Below, piece by piece: positions 16,538 to 26,044 of a DNA stretch of 64,000 bases (positions are counted from its first letter, which is position 1; each line of letters starts with the position of its first letter). A model generated the notes under the pieces. It saw nothing but the letters and a program-made list of their open reading frames with translations. It was not told where the DNA came from and ran no database searches. The position numbers were made by a program, and so were the translations under genes. The DNA comes from Streptomyces sp. NBC_01306 (GTDB taxonomy: Bacteria; Actinomycetota; Actinomycetes; Streptomycetales; Streptomycetaceae): the NCBI RefSeq assembly GCF_026340465.1, contig NZ_JAPEPC010000002.1:372001-436000 (forward strand), read 5' to 3'.

Positions 16538-17371
16538 CTAACGGCCCTCGAATCCGGGCCGGCGGCGGGCCGCTCCGGCCGCGTACCCCTCCCGGACGTC
16601 CTCGGAGGTCAGCGTGAGGGCGGCGGACATGGCCGTACGGTCCAGGGCGGATGCGAGGCCCGCGTCCGCGAACGCGTCGATGTCGCGTTTCACGGCGCGG
16701 ACCGCGAGCGGTGCGTTGGCCGCGATCTCGGCCGCGACCTCCCGTGCCGCGGTGTCCAGTTGCGCCCGCTCCACGACCAGTTGGACGAGTCCGAGGCGTT
16801 CGGCGGTGCCGACGTCGATACGACGCCCGGTCAGCGCCAGGAACTTGGCCCAGCCCGCCCCGGCCTCCCGGGCGATCCGTAGATCCCCGCCCGCGTCGAC
16901 GGCCACCCCCAGCTGCGCCTCCGGGAGCGCGAACACCGCGTCGTCGGCCGCGACCCTGATGTCCGCCAGCAGGGCCAGCTCGAATCCGAAGCCGAGGCAG
17001 TACCCCTGCACGGCCGCGACCACCGGCTGCGGGAGCCCCGCGAACACCGCGAACCGCTCGTGCACCCAGCGGATCCCCTCGTAGTACCGCTGGGTCCGCT
17101 CGGCCGGGGAGCGTCCGGTGATCGCGCCACCGGGGGCCGTCACGTCGATGCCCGCGCAGAAGGCCCGCCCGTCCGCGCGCAGCAGCACGGCCCGGACCGC
17201 CGGGTCGAAACGGATCCGGTCGGCCAGCAGCCCCAGCTGGCGGCTCGACTCCCAGCTCCAGCCGTTGAGCCGCTCGGGGCAGCAGAGCGTGAGGACCGCC
17301 ACCCCGTCATCGACCCGCAGCGTGATGCGCTCCTCGCCGTCCGGGATGTCCGTGCTCAGTGTGTCGATCAT
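16538..17371 (-). CDS. Enoyl-CoA hydratase/isomerase (crotonase) family
   Basis: The protein has 277 residues from MIDTLSTDIPDG. Oxyanion-hole motifs are RAFCAGIDVTAPGG and AVQGYCLGFGFELALLADIRVA, followed by FALPEAQLGVAVDAGG, which holds candidate catalytic acids. It would hydrate or isomerise an enoyl-CoA and fits the acyl-CoA oxidation genes next to it. An upstream in-frame start at 17401 (MGRGKAQGVR) is possible, but the extra ten residues look non-native. Confidence 0.8.
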   Translation of the reverse strand: MIDTLSTDIPDGEERITLRVDDGVAVLTLCCPERLNGWSWESSRQLGLLADRIRFDPAVRAVLLRADGRAFCAGIDVTAPGGAITGRSPAERTQRYYEGIRWVHERFAVFAGLPQPVVAAVQGYCLGFGFELALLADIRVAADDAVFALPEAQLGVAVDAGGDLRIAREAGAGWAKFLALTGRRIDVGTAERLGLVQLVVERAQLDTAAREVAAEIAANAPLAVRAVKRDIDAFADAGLASALDRTAMSAALTLTSEDVREGYAAGAARRRPGFEGR

Positions 17372-17450
17372 CCGCACCCCCTGGGCCTTGCCCCGCCCCA
17401 CCCGGCCCGGGACGCCATAACTGACGGCCCATCAGACTAGGGGGTGCGGT

Positions 17451-18182
17451 TCACCGGGGGAAGAGCTCGAAGGTGACCGCGGGCCTGCCGCCGAACCGTG
17501 CGGCCGCCGCCGTCGCGTTCCCGGTCAGGAAGGTACGGCAGTACGTCTCGGGGTCCTCGTCGGTCAGCGCCTCGATATAGGTGCGGTGTTCGAGCAGGGA
17601 ACGCACCGAACGCTCAAGACCACCGGTCACGTCCACCGCGTGCGTCGGTGAGGACGATCCGGCGACCGCCACCCAGCGCACACCGTTCCACGGCTGGAGC
17701 CCCCGCGCGGCAAGCTCGGGGAAGATCCAGCGGTTCCCCGCGTCGCCGGCCGCGTCCAGCACCGCCCGGCCGACCGCCACATGGTCCGGCGTGTTCCAGG
17801 CGACACCGCCCCAGGTGTCCCGGTGGTTGAGCGTGATGACCAGCTCGGGACGGTGTCCGCGGATGGCGGCCGCGATGTCCCGGCGCAGCCCCGGGCCGTA
17901 CTCGATCACTCCGTCGTGGTGGTCCAGGAACTCGACCGACCGCACGCCGACGACCGCGGCGCTCGCCCGCTGCTCCCGCTCGCGCAGCGGGCCGCACCGG
18001 GCGGGCTCGACGCCGTCGATGCCCGCCTCGCCGCGCGTGGCGAGGAGATACGAGATCTCACGCCCCTCGTCCGTCCACCCCGCGACGGCGGCGGCGCAGC
18101 CGTACTCCAGGTCGTCGGGGTGGGCGACGACGGCGAGTGCGCGCTCCCACTGGTCGGGCATGGGCTCCAGCTGCTCGGTCAT
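17451..18182 (-). CDS. PIG-L (LmbE-like) deacetylase
   Basis: The protein has 243 residues from MTEQLEPMPDQWE. The zinc motif AHPDD stands at residues 20-24, followed by EYGCAAAVAGW. A later TPDHVAVG supplies the probable third metal His, and LLATRGEAG is also typical. PIG-L enzymes remove N-acetyl groups from N-acetylglucosamine-type sugars; MshB and mycothiol-conjugate amidases belong here. The exact substrate cannot be told. The S33 hydrolase gene ends 39 bp upstream on the same strand. Confidence 0.8.
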   Translation of the reverse strand: MTEQLEPMPDQWERALAVVAHPDDLEYGCAAAVAGWTDEGREISYLLATRGEAGIDGVEPARCGPLREREQRASAAVVGVRSVEFLDHHDGVIEYGPGLRRDIAAAIRGHRPELVITLNHRDTWGGVAWNTPDHVAVGRAVLDAAGDAGNRWIFPELAARGLQPWNGVRWVAVAGSSSPTHAVDVTGGLERSVRSLLEHRTYIEALTDEDPETYCRTFLTGNATAAAARFGGRPAVTFELFPR

Positions 18183-18221
18183 GACCGCATGATCACCCAC
18201 CCGGCCGTCGGCGGCAACGCC

Positions 18222-19520
18222 TCAGACCTCACCCCGGACCAGCGCGAGCAGCCGGTCGAGCACCCGCGGCCCGCCGGCCCTGACCCCGTCGTGCTCGAAC
18301 TCGTCGGTGACCCAGGTGCGCAGCCCGCGGATGGCCCGCGCGGTGCGCAGCGCCTGTTCCGTGTCGACGTACATGTCGTCGTGGTAGACGGCGGCGGCGA
18401 CCGGCACCTCGTTCGCCGCGAGCCGGTCCCTGTCGTACAGCCGGGGCCAGTCCGTACGGGCGGCGAGCAGCTCGGCGGTCTCGCGCAGCGGGCGAAGGGC
18501 CGGGTCGACCTCGAAGTGCCAGGGGTGCACGGACTCGCCGGTGAAGGGCAGCGGAGCGTCACCGGCGAGGGCCCGCTCGGCGTCGAAGGCGGGGAATTCG
18601 GCGCGCACCCGCTCGGCCGACCAGTTGGTGGGGCGGCTGTCCTGGCCGTAGATCGCCTCGTGGACGAGCGCGTACAGCGGGTGCGCGGCGAAGGAGAGCG
18701 CAGCGTGCACCCGCTCCTGGAAGGAGTCCGAGAGCTGCGGGCCCTGCGGGGTCTCGACGAAGGCGTCCTCCAGGAGGTAGTGCAGGGCGTGGCTGCCGTC
18801 GCCGCCGCCCAGCGCGATGCCCAGGGACTGGAAGGCCTCGACGGTGAGGGTGTAGCCGCTGTTCAGCACCGGGCGGTTGGCGCGCAGGAAGGCGGCGATG
18901 CGGCGGGCGTTGGCGACGTCCTGCGGGTAGCGGGCGTAGTGGGCGGCCGTCTTGCGGGCGATCCGCGGGTAGGCGGCCCGGTAGACGTCGTCGGCGTGCC
19001 CGTCGAATGTGGGGAGCCCGCCGGTGATCAGCGCAGCGGCGAGACCCTCGGGTGCCGCGGAGAGGTAGCGGACGGCGCAGAACCCGCCGAAGCTCTGGCC
19101 GAGTACGGTCCACGGCGCACCGCCGGTGAGCCGCGGGCGGACGATCTCGCAGTCCCGGACGATGGAGTCGGAGCGGAAGTGCGTCAGATAGCCGGCCTGC
19201 TCGGCGGGGCCGCCGCGCAGCGGAAGCGTCTGGCGGTTGACGGGTGTGGAGGATCCGGTGCCGCGCTGGTCGAGCAGCAGTACCCGGAACTCCCGCACGG
19301 CGCGCCCCAGCCAGGCCTGCTTCCCGTGGAACCGGTTCGCGCCGAATCCGGGCCCGCCCTGGAGGTAGACCAGCCACGGGAGTCCGGCGTCCTCCTTGCC
19401 GGATGCGACGACCTCGCGGGCGTACAGCTCGATCTGCTCCCCGTCCGGCCGCTCGTGGTCCAGGGGGACCTGGAACCGGTGATCGGTGAGGACGAGGCCG
19501 GGCTGGTGGTAACGGGTCAT
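18222..19520 (-). CDS. Alpha/beta hydrolase, proline iminopeptidase-like (S33)
   Basis: The protein has 432 residues. The oxyanion region is YLQGGPGFGANRF and the nucleophile elbow is VLGQSFGGF near residue 140, with DQRGTGSST between them. The catalytic His is probably in the C-terminal AVYHDDMYVD region. This is the layout of S33 prolyl aminopeptidases that release N-terminal proline from peptides. The ATG at 19520 follows an AGGAGC sequence. It may be co-transcribed with the PIG-L gene downstream. Confidence 0.8.
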   Translation of the reverse strand: MTRYHQPGLVLTDHRFQVPLDHERPDGEQIELYAREVVASGKEDAGLPWLVYLQGGPGFGANRFHGKQAWLGRAVREFRVLLLDQRGTGSSTPVNRQTLPLRGGPAEQAGYLTHFRSDSIVRDCEIVRPRLTGGAPWTVLGQSFGGFCAVRYLSAAPEGLAAALITGGLPTFDGHADDVYRAAYPRIARKTAAHYARYPQDVANARRIAAFLRANRPVLNSGYTLTVEAFQSLGIALGGGDGSHALHYLLEDAFVETPQGPQLSDSFQERVHAALSFAAHPLYALVHEAIYGQDSRPTNWSAERVRAEFPAFDAERALAGDAPLPFTGESVHPWHFEVDPALRPLRETAELLAARTDWPRLYDRDRLAANEVPVAAAVYHDDMYVDTEQALRTARAIRGLRTWVTDEFEHDGVRAGGPRVLDRLLALVRGEV

Positions 19521-19653
19521 CGGTGCTCCTGATCGGACGTGCGGCACCCTTCGGACGTGCGGCACCCTCATGATCCACCATGTCCGGCGGGCGGTGTCGG
19601 GCGGTCGGCCGGCTGCGCCGGGCGGGCTGTCAGGCGGGCTGTCGGACGGGCTG

Positions 19654-21096
19654 TCAGGCGGTGACCTCCACCAGTTCCGGGCCGCCGAGACCGGCCAGCG
19701 CCCGCAGGTCGGGCAGCAGCCGCCCGGTGGCGAGCGCCCAGTGGTGCCCGACACCGCTCGCGCTCCAGAGGTCGGTCCACTCCCCCGGGTCCACCCCGAA
19801 GTCGACCCGGGACGTGGTGTTCCCGATCTTCAGCCGTGGACCGCCGACGACCTCGCCCTCGGCGGCGACGATCCGGTAGCGGCCGTCCCGGGTCTGCCCG
19901 AGTCCGACCAGGGTGACCGGGCCGTGCCGGACGTCGAACTCGACGGAGACACCCCAGCCGCGCTTCCCGTGGAACACCCCGAGACCGCGCAGCAGCGGGC
20001 GTCCTTCACTGAGGGCTGGATGGCCGGGGCCGTCGTGGCCCATCTCGACCACACCGGCCCGGAAGTCCAGCGCCTGGAGTTCGGTGAAGGAGCCTCCGGC
20101 GCCGAGCCGGTCGGCGATCAGCATGGCCAGCGATGTGCGCAGTTCGTACTCGCCGCAGGCCGGTATCCCGCGCGCGGTCAGCAGCGAGGCGCCCAGGATG
20201 AGCCCGGCGCCCAGCCGTTCGTGGATGTCGCCGTCGAGGCCCCGGTGGTAGTACGCGAGCGAGTCGAGGTCGAAGTCGGCGACAAGCCGGTCGAGCCCCG
20301 CGGAGACCCTGGCCGCCCAGAGCAGGTCGTCGGTTGCGACGGATGGGTCGATGTCGAAGAGCCGCCGGGTCTCGGCGAGTCTCGCCTCGGTCTCGTCGTC
20401 ACCGGCCTGCGCGACCCGTACCCGCAGGTCGTCGATCTCCAGCACCTCGACATGTCCGCCGAGGCTGCCCGGGACCATGGTGAGGTCGGTGGACACGTCG
20501 TACATCCCCGGATAGAGGTGTCCCAGCAGTCCGTGCCGGCCGTGGCGCAGCACGGCCCGCACACCGGCCGCGCGGACCCAGCGGCCGATCCGCTCCCAGG
20601 CCCGCTCGTCCTCCAGGTGACCGGAGACCGAGCGGAACTCCACCCCCACCCGCTCGAAGGTGTTGGCCATCTCGGGGAGCGGACAGGCGCCGCAGTACGC
20701 GAGCCAGTCACCGGTACCGAAGGAGTCGTGGTCCATCGACTCGGTGGGCTGGAGGTTGACGAGCAGGACGGGAGCACCGCTGCGCCGGGCCACCGGGACC
20801 AGCATGGTGGCGGTCAGATACGTCGCGAGGAAACAGACGATGAGGTCGCAGCCCGCGGCACGCAGCCGCTCGGCCGCTTCCGCGCCCTCCTGGGCGTCGG
20901 AGACGAACCCGGCGTCCACCACCTCCGCGTCGAGCCCGCGCAGCCGCTCCGCCACCCTGGCCGCGGAGCGGCGCAACTGCGGGAGCAGTTCAGGGAACTG
21001 CGGCCAGTACGCGCCGAGCCCGCCCGATACGAGTCCGACCTTGGGCCTGCGGGCGACGGCGGGTGTCCGTGCGGTCCTGGCGGTCCTGGCGGTCAT
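19654..21096 (-). CDS. L-fucose/L-arabinose isomerase-fold protein
   Basis: The protein has 480 residues. The start (PKVGLVSGGLGAYWPQF), CDLIVCFLATYLTATMLVPVA, VLLVNLQPTESMDHDSFG and GHLYPGMYDVSTDLT match proteins of the arabinose/fucose isomerase superfamily that accompany sugar ABC importers. It probably isomerises the imported sugar in the cytosol, but relatives of this subgroup are poorly characterised. A TAR/TAR repeat at the N-terminus (MTARTARTARTPAVARR) is low-complexity and unlikely to be folded. It is last in the sugar operon, 59 bp after the binding-protein gene. Confidence 0.75.
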   Translation of the reverse strand: MTARTARTARTPAVARRPKVGLVSGGLGAYWPQFPELLPQLRRSAARVAERLRGLDAEVVDAGFVSDAQEGAEAAERLRAAGCDLIVCFLATYLTATMLVPVARRSGAPVLLVNLQPTESMDHDSFGTGDWLAYCGACPLPEMANTFERVGVEFRSVSGHLEDERAWERIGRWVRAAGVRAVLRHGRHGLLGHLYPGMYDVSTDLTMVPGSLGGHVEVLEIDDLRVRVAQAGDDETEARLAETRRLFDIDPSVATDDLLWAARVSAGLDRLVADFDLDSLAYYHRGLDGDIHERLGAGLILGASLLTARGIPACGEYELRTSLAMLIADRLGAGGSFTELQALDFRAGVVEMGHDGPGHPALSEGRPLLRGLGVFHGKRGWGVSVEFDVRHGPVTLVGLGQTRDGRYRIVAAEGEVVGGPRLKIGNTTSRVDFGVDPGEWTDLWSASGVGHHWALATGRLLPDLRALAGLGGPELVEVTA

Positions 21097-21155
21097 GGTG
21101 TCCAGTGCTCCCGTCCTGTCCGTGCTGCGTGCGCTGTGTGCGCGGGTTGCGGGGC

Positions 21156-22283
21156 TCAGAAGTTGAACCGGTCGATGTTCGCCCTGTCGAAGACGGTGGG
21201 CGGGCCGAGGATGACCTCGCCGTCCTTCCCGACGGTGTAGTCACCCAGGTCACCGGCCTTGAACTTCTCGCCCTCCGCCCCGGTGATCTGCCCGGAGGCG
21301 AGCGCCGCCGCCGCGTACGACGCGAGCTTGCCGAGCTTCTTGGGGTCCCAGAGCGCGAACTGCGCGACGGTGCCGTCCTTGACGTACTTGCGCATCTGAT
21401 TGGGCGTACCCAGACCGTTCACAACGACCTTCCCCTTGTAGGAGGAGGCACTGATGTACCGGGCGGCCGCGGCGATACCGACGGTCGTGGGCGAGATGAT
21501 GCCCTTCAGCTTCGGGTACGCCTTGAGCAGCCCCTGCGTCTCCTGGAAGGACTTCTGGTCGTCGTCGTCCCCGTAGGCGACCTTCACGAGCTTCATGTTC
21601 TTGTACGCCGGTTTCTTCAGCTCGTCCTTCATGTACGAGATCCAGGTGTTCTGGTTCGTCGCGTTCTGGGTGGCCGAGAGGATCGCGATCTGGCCCTTGT
21701 AGTGCAGCTGTTCGGCGATGTGCTGGATCTGGGTGCGGCCGATCTGTTCGGAACTGGCCTGGTTGATGAAGATCTGCCGGCAGTCCTTGGCGGTGTCCGA
21801 GTCGTACGCGACGACCTTGATGTTCTGCTTCATGGCCTGTTTGAGCGGGCCGCACACCGCGTTGGGGTCGTTGGCCGCGATGAGGATGGCGTTCTGCCGC
21901 TGCTGGGTCAGGGTGTTGATGTACGAGACCTGGGAGGACGCCTTGGCGTCGGACGGGCCGACCTCCTTGCCGCTGGAGCCGAACCCCTTGGCGGCGGCGA
22001 TCCCCGCGTTGTCGACGATCTGCTCGTACGGGTTGTTGATCTGCTTCGGCAGGAAGGCCAGTTTGAGCCCCTTCTTCAGCGGGGCGTCCGGGTTGGCCTT
22101 CTGACCGCTCTCGGCCGGCTTGTCGTCGTTCTTCACCGAGTTCTTGGTGGTTCCCGAGCAGCCCGCGAGAGCGAGGGAACAGACCACGGCGGTGACCGCG
22201 AGCGCACGGATGCGTGGCCTCGTGCTGCGGGCTTCCGGGGCAAGAGCTTTCCGGGCAAGGGGGTTCGCGACAAGGGACTTCAT
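21156..22283 (-). CDS. Sugar ABC transporter substrate-binding lipoprotein
   Basis: The protein has 375 residues. It begins with a long basic n-region and a lipobox ending LALAGC at Cys42, so it is a lipoprotein outside the membrane. The mature part has LKLAFLPKQINNPYEQIVDNAG, an AILIAANDPNAVCGPLKQA block and an IISPTTVGIAAAARY block, as in the RhaS/AI-2-like pentose-binding family (Peripla_BP_4). It captures the sugar for the two permeases. The ATG overlaps the upstream permease stop by 4 bp. Confidence 0.85.
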   Translation of the reverse strand: MKSLVANPLARKALAPEARSTRPRIRALAVTAVVCSLALAGCSGTTKNSVKNDDKPAESGQKANPDAPLKKGLKLAFLPKQINNPYEQIVDNAGIAAAKGFGSSGKEVGPSDAKASSQVSYINTLTQQRQNAILIAANDPNAVCGPLKQAMKQNIKVVAYDSDTAKDCRQIFINQASSEQIGRTQIQHIAEQLHYKGQIAILSATQNATNQNTWISYMKDELKKPAYKNMKLVKVAYGDDDDQKSFQETQGLLKAYPKLKGIISPTTVGIAAAARYISASSYKGKVVVNGLGTPNQMRKYVKDGTVAQFALWDPKKLGKLASYAAAALASGQITGAEGEKFKAGDLGDYTVGKDGEVILGPPTVFDRANIDRFNF

Positions 22284-23308
22284 GATGTGGAGGGCCTCTC
22301 AAGTCGTGTCTGGTCGGGGAGTTGGCCGGGGGTGAGTTGGTCGGGGGTGCTGCGCCGTTCCGATACCGCGCTGATGACGCGCGGAGTGAGGACGGACGCG
22401 ATGAGCAGCAGGCCGGTGACGATCACCTGGACCTCGTTGGACACATCGTTGAGGGTGAGCAGATTGCCGAGCAGTCCGATCAGCAGGACCCCGGCGACCG
22501 CGCCGCCGAGCGTTCCCTTTCCGCCGTCGAAGTCGACTCCGCCGAGCAGGACCGAGGCGATGACGGTGAGTTCGAGGCCGATGCCGTTGTCGGCGCGTGC
22601 GCTTCCGTAGCGCAGCGTGTAGACGATCCCGGCGAACGAGGCGACGAGTCCGGACACTGCGAACAGGGCGATCTTGATGCGCTTGACGCGGATGCCCGCG
22701 AAGTACGCCGCGTCCTCCTGGGCGCCGATGGCGAAGAGCGAGCGGCCGAACCCCGTGCAGTGCAGCACCACGGCCGTGATCACGGCGAGCACGATGAACA
22801 GGGCGACCGGGTACGGCACGAACGTGCCGGGCACCGTCCTGGTGTAGGCCGCCCACTTCGCGTACGCGTCGGGGAAGTCGGCGACGGCCTTGTCCCCCAG
22901 GACCACGGACGCCAGTCCCCGGTAGAGGGTGAGCGTCCCGATGGTCACGGCCAGCGAGGGCAGTCCGATCCGGGTGACCAGCCAGCCGTTCAGCACACCG
23001 CCCGCCGCACCCACCAACAGGCAGACGGGCACGATCAGTTCGAAGGTCCAGCCCGCGTCCCACAGGGCCCCGGCAAGTGCGCTGGAGAGCCCGAGCATCG
23101 ACGCCACCGAGAGGTCCACCTGCCCGGCGACGACCAGCAGTGTCATCGGCAGGGCGATCAGGGCGATCTCCGCGGTGTCGTCCAGCGCGGCGGAGAGGTT
23201 GGAGGTGTCGGCGAAGCCGTCGGTGGTGCCCGCCCCCGCCAGGAAGACGGCGACCAGGAGCACGGTGACGACGGTGTCCCAGCGCACGTACTTGGTGAGA
23301 GTGGTCAT
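22280..23308 (-). CDS. Sugar ABC transporter permease (second)
   Basis: The protein has 342 residues and about 8-10 membrane segments of the BPD_transp_2 (RbsC/RhaQ) type. LLVVAGQVDLSVASMLGLSSALAG and LGGVDFDGGKGTLGGAVAGVLLIGLLGNLLTL are family motifs. The C-terminus is charged (SERRSTPDQLTPGQLPDQ). It pairs with the other permease to form the channel. It is coupled by 4-bp overlaps on both sides. Confidence 0.85.
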   Translation of the reverse strand: MTTLTKYVRWDTVVTVLLVAVFLAGAGTTDGFADTSNLSAALDDTAEIALIALPMTLLVVAGQVDLSVASMLGLSSALAGALWDAGWTFELIVPVCLLVGAAGGVLNGWLVTRIGLPSLAVTIGTLTLYRGLASVVLGDKAVADFPDAYAKWAAYTRTVPGTFVPYPVALFIVLAVITAVVLHCTGFGRSLFAIGAQEDAAYFAGIRVKRIKIALFAVSGLVASFAGIVYTLRYGSARADNGIGLELTVIASVLLGGVDFDGGKGTLGGAVAGVLLIGLLGNLLTLNDVSNEVQVIVTGLLLIASVLTPRVISAVSERRSTPDQLTPGQLPDQTRLERPSTS

Positions 23309-24330
23309 CGCCTGCTCCTCTTCCGCAGGGCACTGGTGGTGCGCACCTGCACGATGCGGTCGGTGGTGATGGCCGCCAGCAGCAGCACGCCGGTGATGGC
23401 CTGCTGCCAGAAGGAGTCGACCTTCAGCACGACCAGGGCGCTGCCGATGGTGGTGAGCAGCAGCGCGCCGAGCGCCGCTCCCCAGACCGCGCCGGTGCCA
23501 CCGGTGATGGCGACACCGCCGACGACGACGGCGCTGACCACGGTGAGCTCCCAGCCGTTGGCCGCGTCCGCGACGACGGTGCCGAAGCGGGCGAGCCAGA
23601 GCGCCCCGGCGAATCCGGCGACCGCACCCGAGAAGGCGTACGCGCCCAGGATCCTGCGGCGGACCGGAATGCCCGCGAGCCGGGCGGCCTCGGGGCTGGA
23701 GCCGATGGCGTACAGCTCGCGTCCGCTGCGGTAGCTCCGCAGGTAGTACGCGGTCCCGGCGAGGACGGCCGCGGAGATCAGCGGCAGATAGGGAATGCCG
23801 AGGACGCTGCCGGTGCCGAGCGACAGCACGCCGTCGGGGACGTTGACGGCGTTGATCTGCTCGCCGTGCGCCCAGGCCTGGTCGACGCCCTGGACGACGT
23901 ACAGCATGCCGAGCGTGACGACCAGCGCGGGCACCCGTCCGAAGCTGACGAGCGCTCCGCTGACGAGGCCGCAGACCACACCGAGCCCGAGCCCCAGCAG
24001 GACGACGGTGACGGCGCTGTGGTCGGTGCCGGACACGAAGTGGCCGCAGGCGAAGGCCGTGAGGCCGGTGACCGAGCCGACCGAGAGGTCGATGTTGCGG
24101 GTGATGACGACGACGGACTGGCCGACGGCGAGCAGGACCAGGATCGAGGAGTTGAGCAGCAGGTCCTTGATGCCCTGGTCGTCGAGGAAGCCGTGGTTGG
24201 TGAGCCAGGTGCAGAGGATGAGCAGCACCAGCGCGCCGCCGATGCTCAGTTCGCGGGCGCGGAAGACGGTGTCGAGCAGGGAGCGCGCGGAGTCCGGTGC
24301 GGGCAGGGGCTTGTCGAGCGTGGTGGTCAT
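23305..24330 (-). CDS. Sugar ABC transporter permease (first)
   Basis: The protein has 341 residues of BPD_transp_2 type, with VVITRNIDLSVGSVTGLTAFACG, ALVSFGRVPALVVTLGML and VVVGGVAITGGTGAVWGAALGALLLT. It forms the membrane channel with the other permease. The ATG at 24330 overlaps the ATPase stop by 4 bp, which fixes the start. Confidence 0.85.
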   Translation of the reverse strand: MTTTLDKPLPAPDSARSLLDTVFRARELSIGGALVLLILCTWLTNHGFLDDQGIKDLLLNSSILVLLAVGQSVVVITRNIDLSVGSVTGLTAFACGHFVSGTDHSAVTVVLLGLGLGVVCGLVSGALVSFGRVPALVVTLGMLYVVQGVDQAWAHGEQINAVNVPDGVLSLGTGSVLGIPYLPLISAAVLAGTAYYLRSYRSGRELYAIGSSPEAARLAGIPVRRRILGAYAFSGAVAGFAGALWLARFGTVVADAANGWELTVVSAVVVGGVAITGGTGAVWGAALGALLLTTIGSALVVLKVDSFWQQAITGVLLLAAITTDRIVQVRTTSALRKRSRR

Positions 24331-25865
24331 GCCGCCGCGTCCTCCTCGGTACCGCTGCGTCCCGCCGCCGCGGCCATCACTGACTCCTCGGTGGCGCCGG
24401 AGCGGGGAATTTCGGCCACCAGCCGCCCTTCGCGCATGACCAGCACCCGGTCCGCCATGCCCAGGACCTCCGGCAGATCGGACGAGACCATCAGGACGGC
24501 GAGCCCTTCGGCGGCGAGCCCGGAGAGCAGCCGGTGGACCTCGGCCTTGGTGCCCACGTCGATACCGCGGGTGGGTTCGTCGATGATGAGCACATCGGGT
24601 TCGGTGGCCAGCCACTTGGCGAGGACGACCTTCTGCTGGTTGCCGCCGGAGAGCACTCCGACGCCTGCGCCGAGCCTGCTGTACTTGAGCTGGAGCCGTA
24701 CCGCCCAGTCCGCGGCCCGCGCGGTCTCCAGTCTCCGGCGCACCAGGCCCGCGCGGCCGAGGCTGCCGAGTCCGGTGAGGCCGATGTTGCGCTCGATCGA
24801 CATCTCCATGACGAGACCGCGCTGGCGCCGGTCCTCCGGGACGAGGGCGATCCCGGCGTCCATCGCCGCTGTGGGTGAACCGGGGGGCAGCCGCCGCCCG
24901 TTCACCGTCACCTCGCCCGCGTCCGCCCGGTCGACACCGAAGACCGCTTGGACGACCTCGCTGCGCCCGGCGCCGACGAGCCCGGCGAGCGCGACGATCT
25001 CGCCGCGGCGCACGTCGAAGCTGATGTCCCGGAAGACGCCTTCGCGGGTCAGCCTGCTGACGGACAGGGCGGTCTCACCGAGCGCGGCCGGCTGCTTGGG
25101 GTAGAGCTCGCCGAGGTCACGTCCCACCATCCGGCGTACGAGGTCGTCCTCGGTCAGTCCGTCGAGGAGCTCGGTGGCGACCAGCCGCCCGTCGCGCAGG
25201 GTGGTGACGCGCCGGCAGAGCCGGAACATCTCCTCAAGACGGTGCGAGATGAAGAGCACCGCTGCTCCCTCGCCGCGCAGCGTCTCGACCACCGCGAAGA
25301 GCCGGGCCGCCTCGCTCCCGGTGAGGGCGGCGGTCGGCTCGTCCATGATCAGGACCCGGGCGTCGAAGGAGAGCGCCTTGGCGATCTCGACGATCTGCTG
25401 GTCCGCGATGGACAGTCCGCGTGCGGGCCGTGCGGGGTCGAGTGCCACGCCGAGCCTGCGCATCAGCGCGGCGGTCGCCTCGTGCACGGCCCTGCGGTCG
25501 ATACGGCGCAGCGCCCGGCGCGGCTGACGGCCCATGAAGATGTTCTCGGCGATGGACAGATCGGGGAAGAGCGTCGGCTCCTGGTAGATGACGGCGACAC
25601 CCGCGTCGCGGGCGTCGGCCGGTCCATGGAACTCGACGGGTTCGCCGTCCAGCAGAATCCGGCCTGCGTCGGCTCTGTGCACGCCGGCGAGGATCTTGAT
25701 GAGGGTGGACTTGCCCGCCCCGTTCTCCCCCGCGAGGGCGTGAGCCTCACCGGCGAACAGGTGCAGGGAGACGTCCTGGAGGGCCCGAACCGCGCCGAAG
25801 GACTTGGAGACGTCCTCCAGCGCGAGCACGGGAGCAGGGCCCGCGCCCGGGTCGGACTGGGTCAT
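24327..25865 (-). CDS. Sugar ABC transporter ATP-binding protein (two ABC domains)
   Basis: The protein has 512 residues with two ABC domains in tandem, as in RbsA/RhaT/AraG-type ATPases. The first has Walker A GENGAGKS at 46-53, a degenerate signature LSIADQQIVEIAK and Walker B VLIMDEPTAAL. The second has a degenerate Walker A (GLVGAGRSEV) and a good signature LSGGNQQKVVLAKWL. It drives sugar import and is the first gene of the five-gene operon. The start MTQSDPGAG was chosen over an upstream alternative (25904) that lies near the operator. Confidence 0.9.
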   Translation of the reverse strand: MTQSDPGAGPAPVLALEDVSKSFGAVRALQDVSLHLFAGEAHALAGENGAGKSTLIKILAGVHRADAGRILLDGEPVEFHGPADARDAGVAVIYQEPTLFPDLSIAENIFMGRQPRRALRRIDRRAVHEATAALMRRLGVALDPARPARGLSIADQQIVEIAKALSFDARVLIMDEPTAALTGSEAARLFAVVETLRGEGAAVLFISHRLEEMFRLCRRVTTLRDGRLVATELLDGLTEDDLVRRMVGRDLGELYPKQPAALGETALSVSRLTREGVFRDISFDVRRGEIVALAGLVGAGRSEVVQAVFGVDRADAGEVTVNGRRLPPGSPTAAMDAGIALVPEDRRQRGLVMEMSIERNIGLTGLGSLGRAGLVRRRLETARAADWAVRLQLKYSRLGAGVGVLSGGNQQKVVLAKWLATEPDVLIIDEPTRGIDVGTKAEVHRLLSGLAAEGLAVLMVSSDLPEVLGMADRVLVMREGRLVAEIPRSGATEESVMAAAAGRSGTEEDAAA

Positions 25866-25905
25866 GGAAGCTCCTCGGTGGCTGAGGGTACGCGCCTCGA
25901 ACACA

Positions 25906-25917
25906 TGAAAGGTTTCA
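25906..25917. promoter_or_regulatory. Inverted repeat TGAAA-GG-TTTCA, LacI-type operator
   Basis: TGAAA-GG-TTTCA lies 41 bp upstream of the first gene of the sugar operon. LacI-family repressors of sugar genes in actinomycetes often bind such 5-2-5 sites. No lacI gene is present nearby, so the repressor would act from elsewhere. Confidence 0.5.
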
Positions 25918-26044
25918 ACTCGATTGCACGGAAGCTAGGGGCGCCGTTCGCCCCACGTCAATGGGCGTGCAGCAGAAAATTTCGCTGCGCCTGACAGCTT
26001 GGGCCACCCATGGAATCCGCCCTGGACAAACAACCGTCCCCTCG

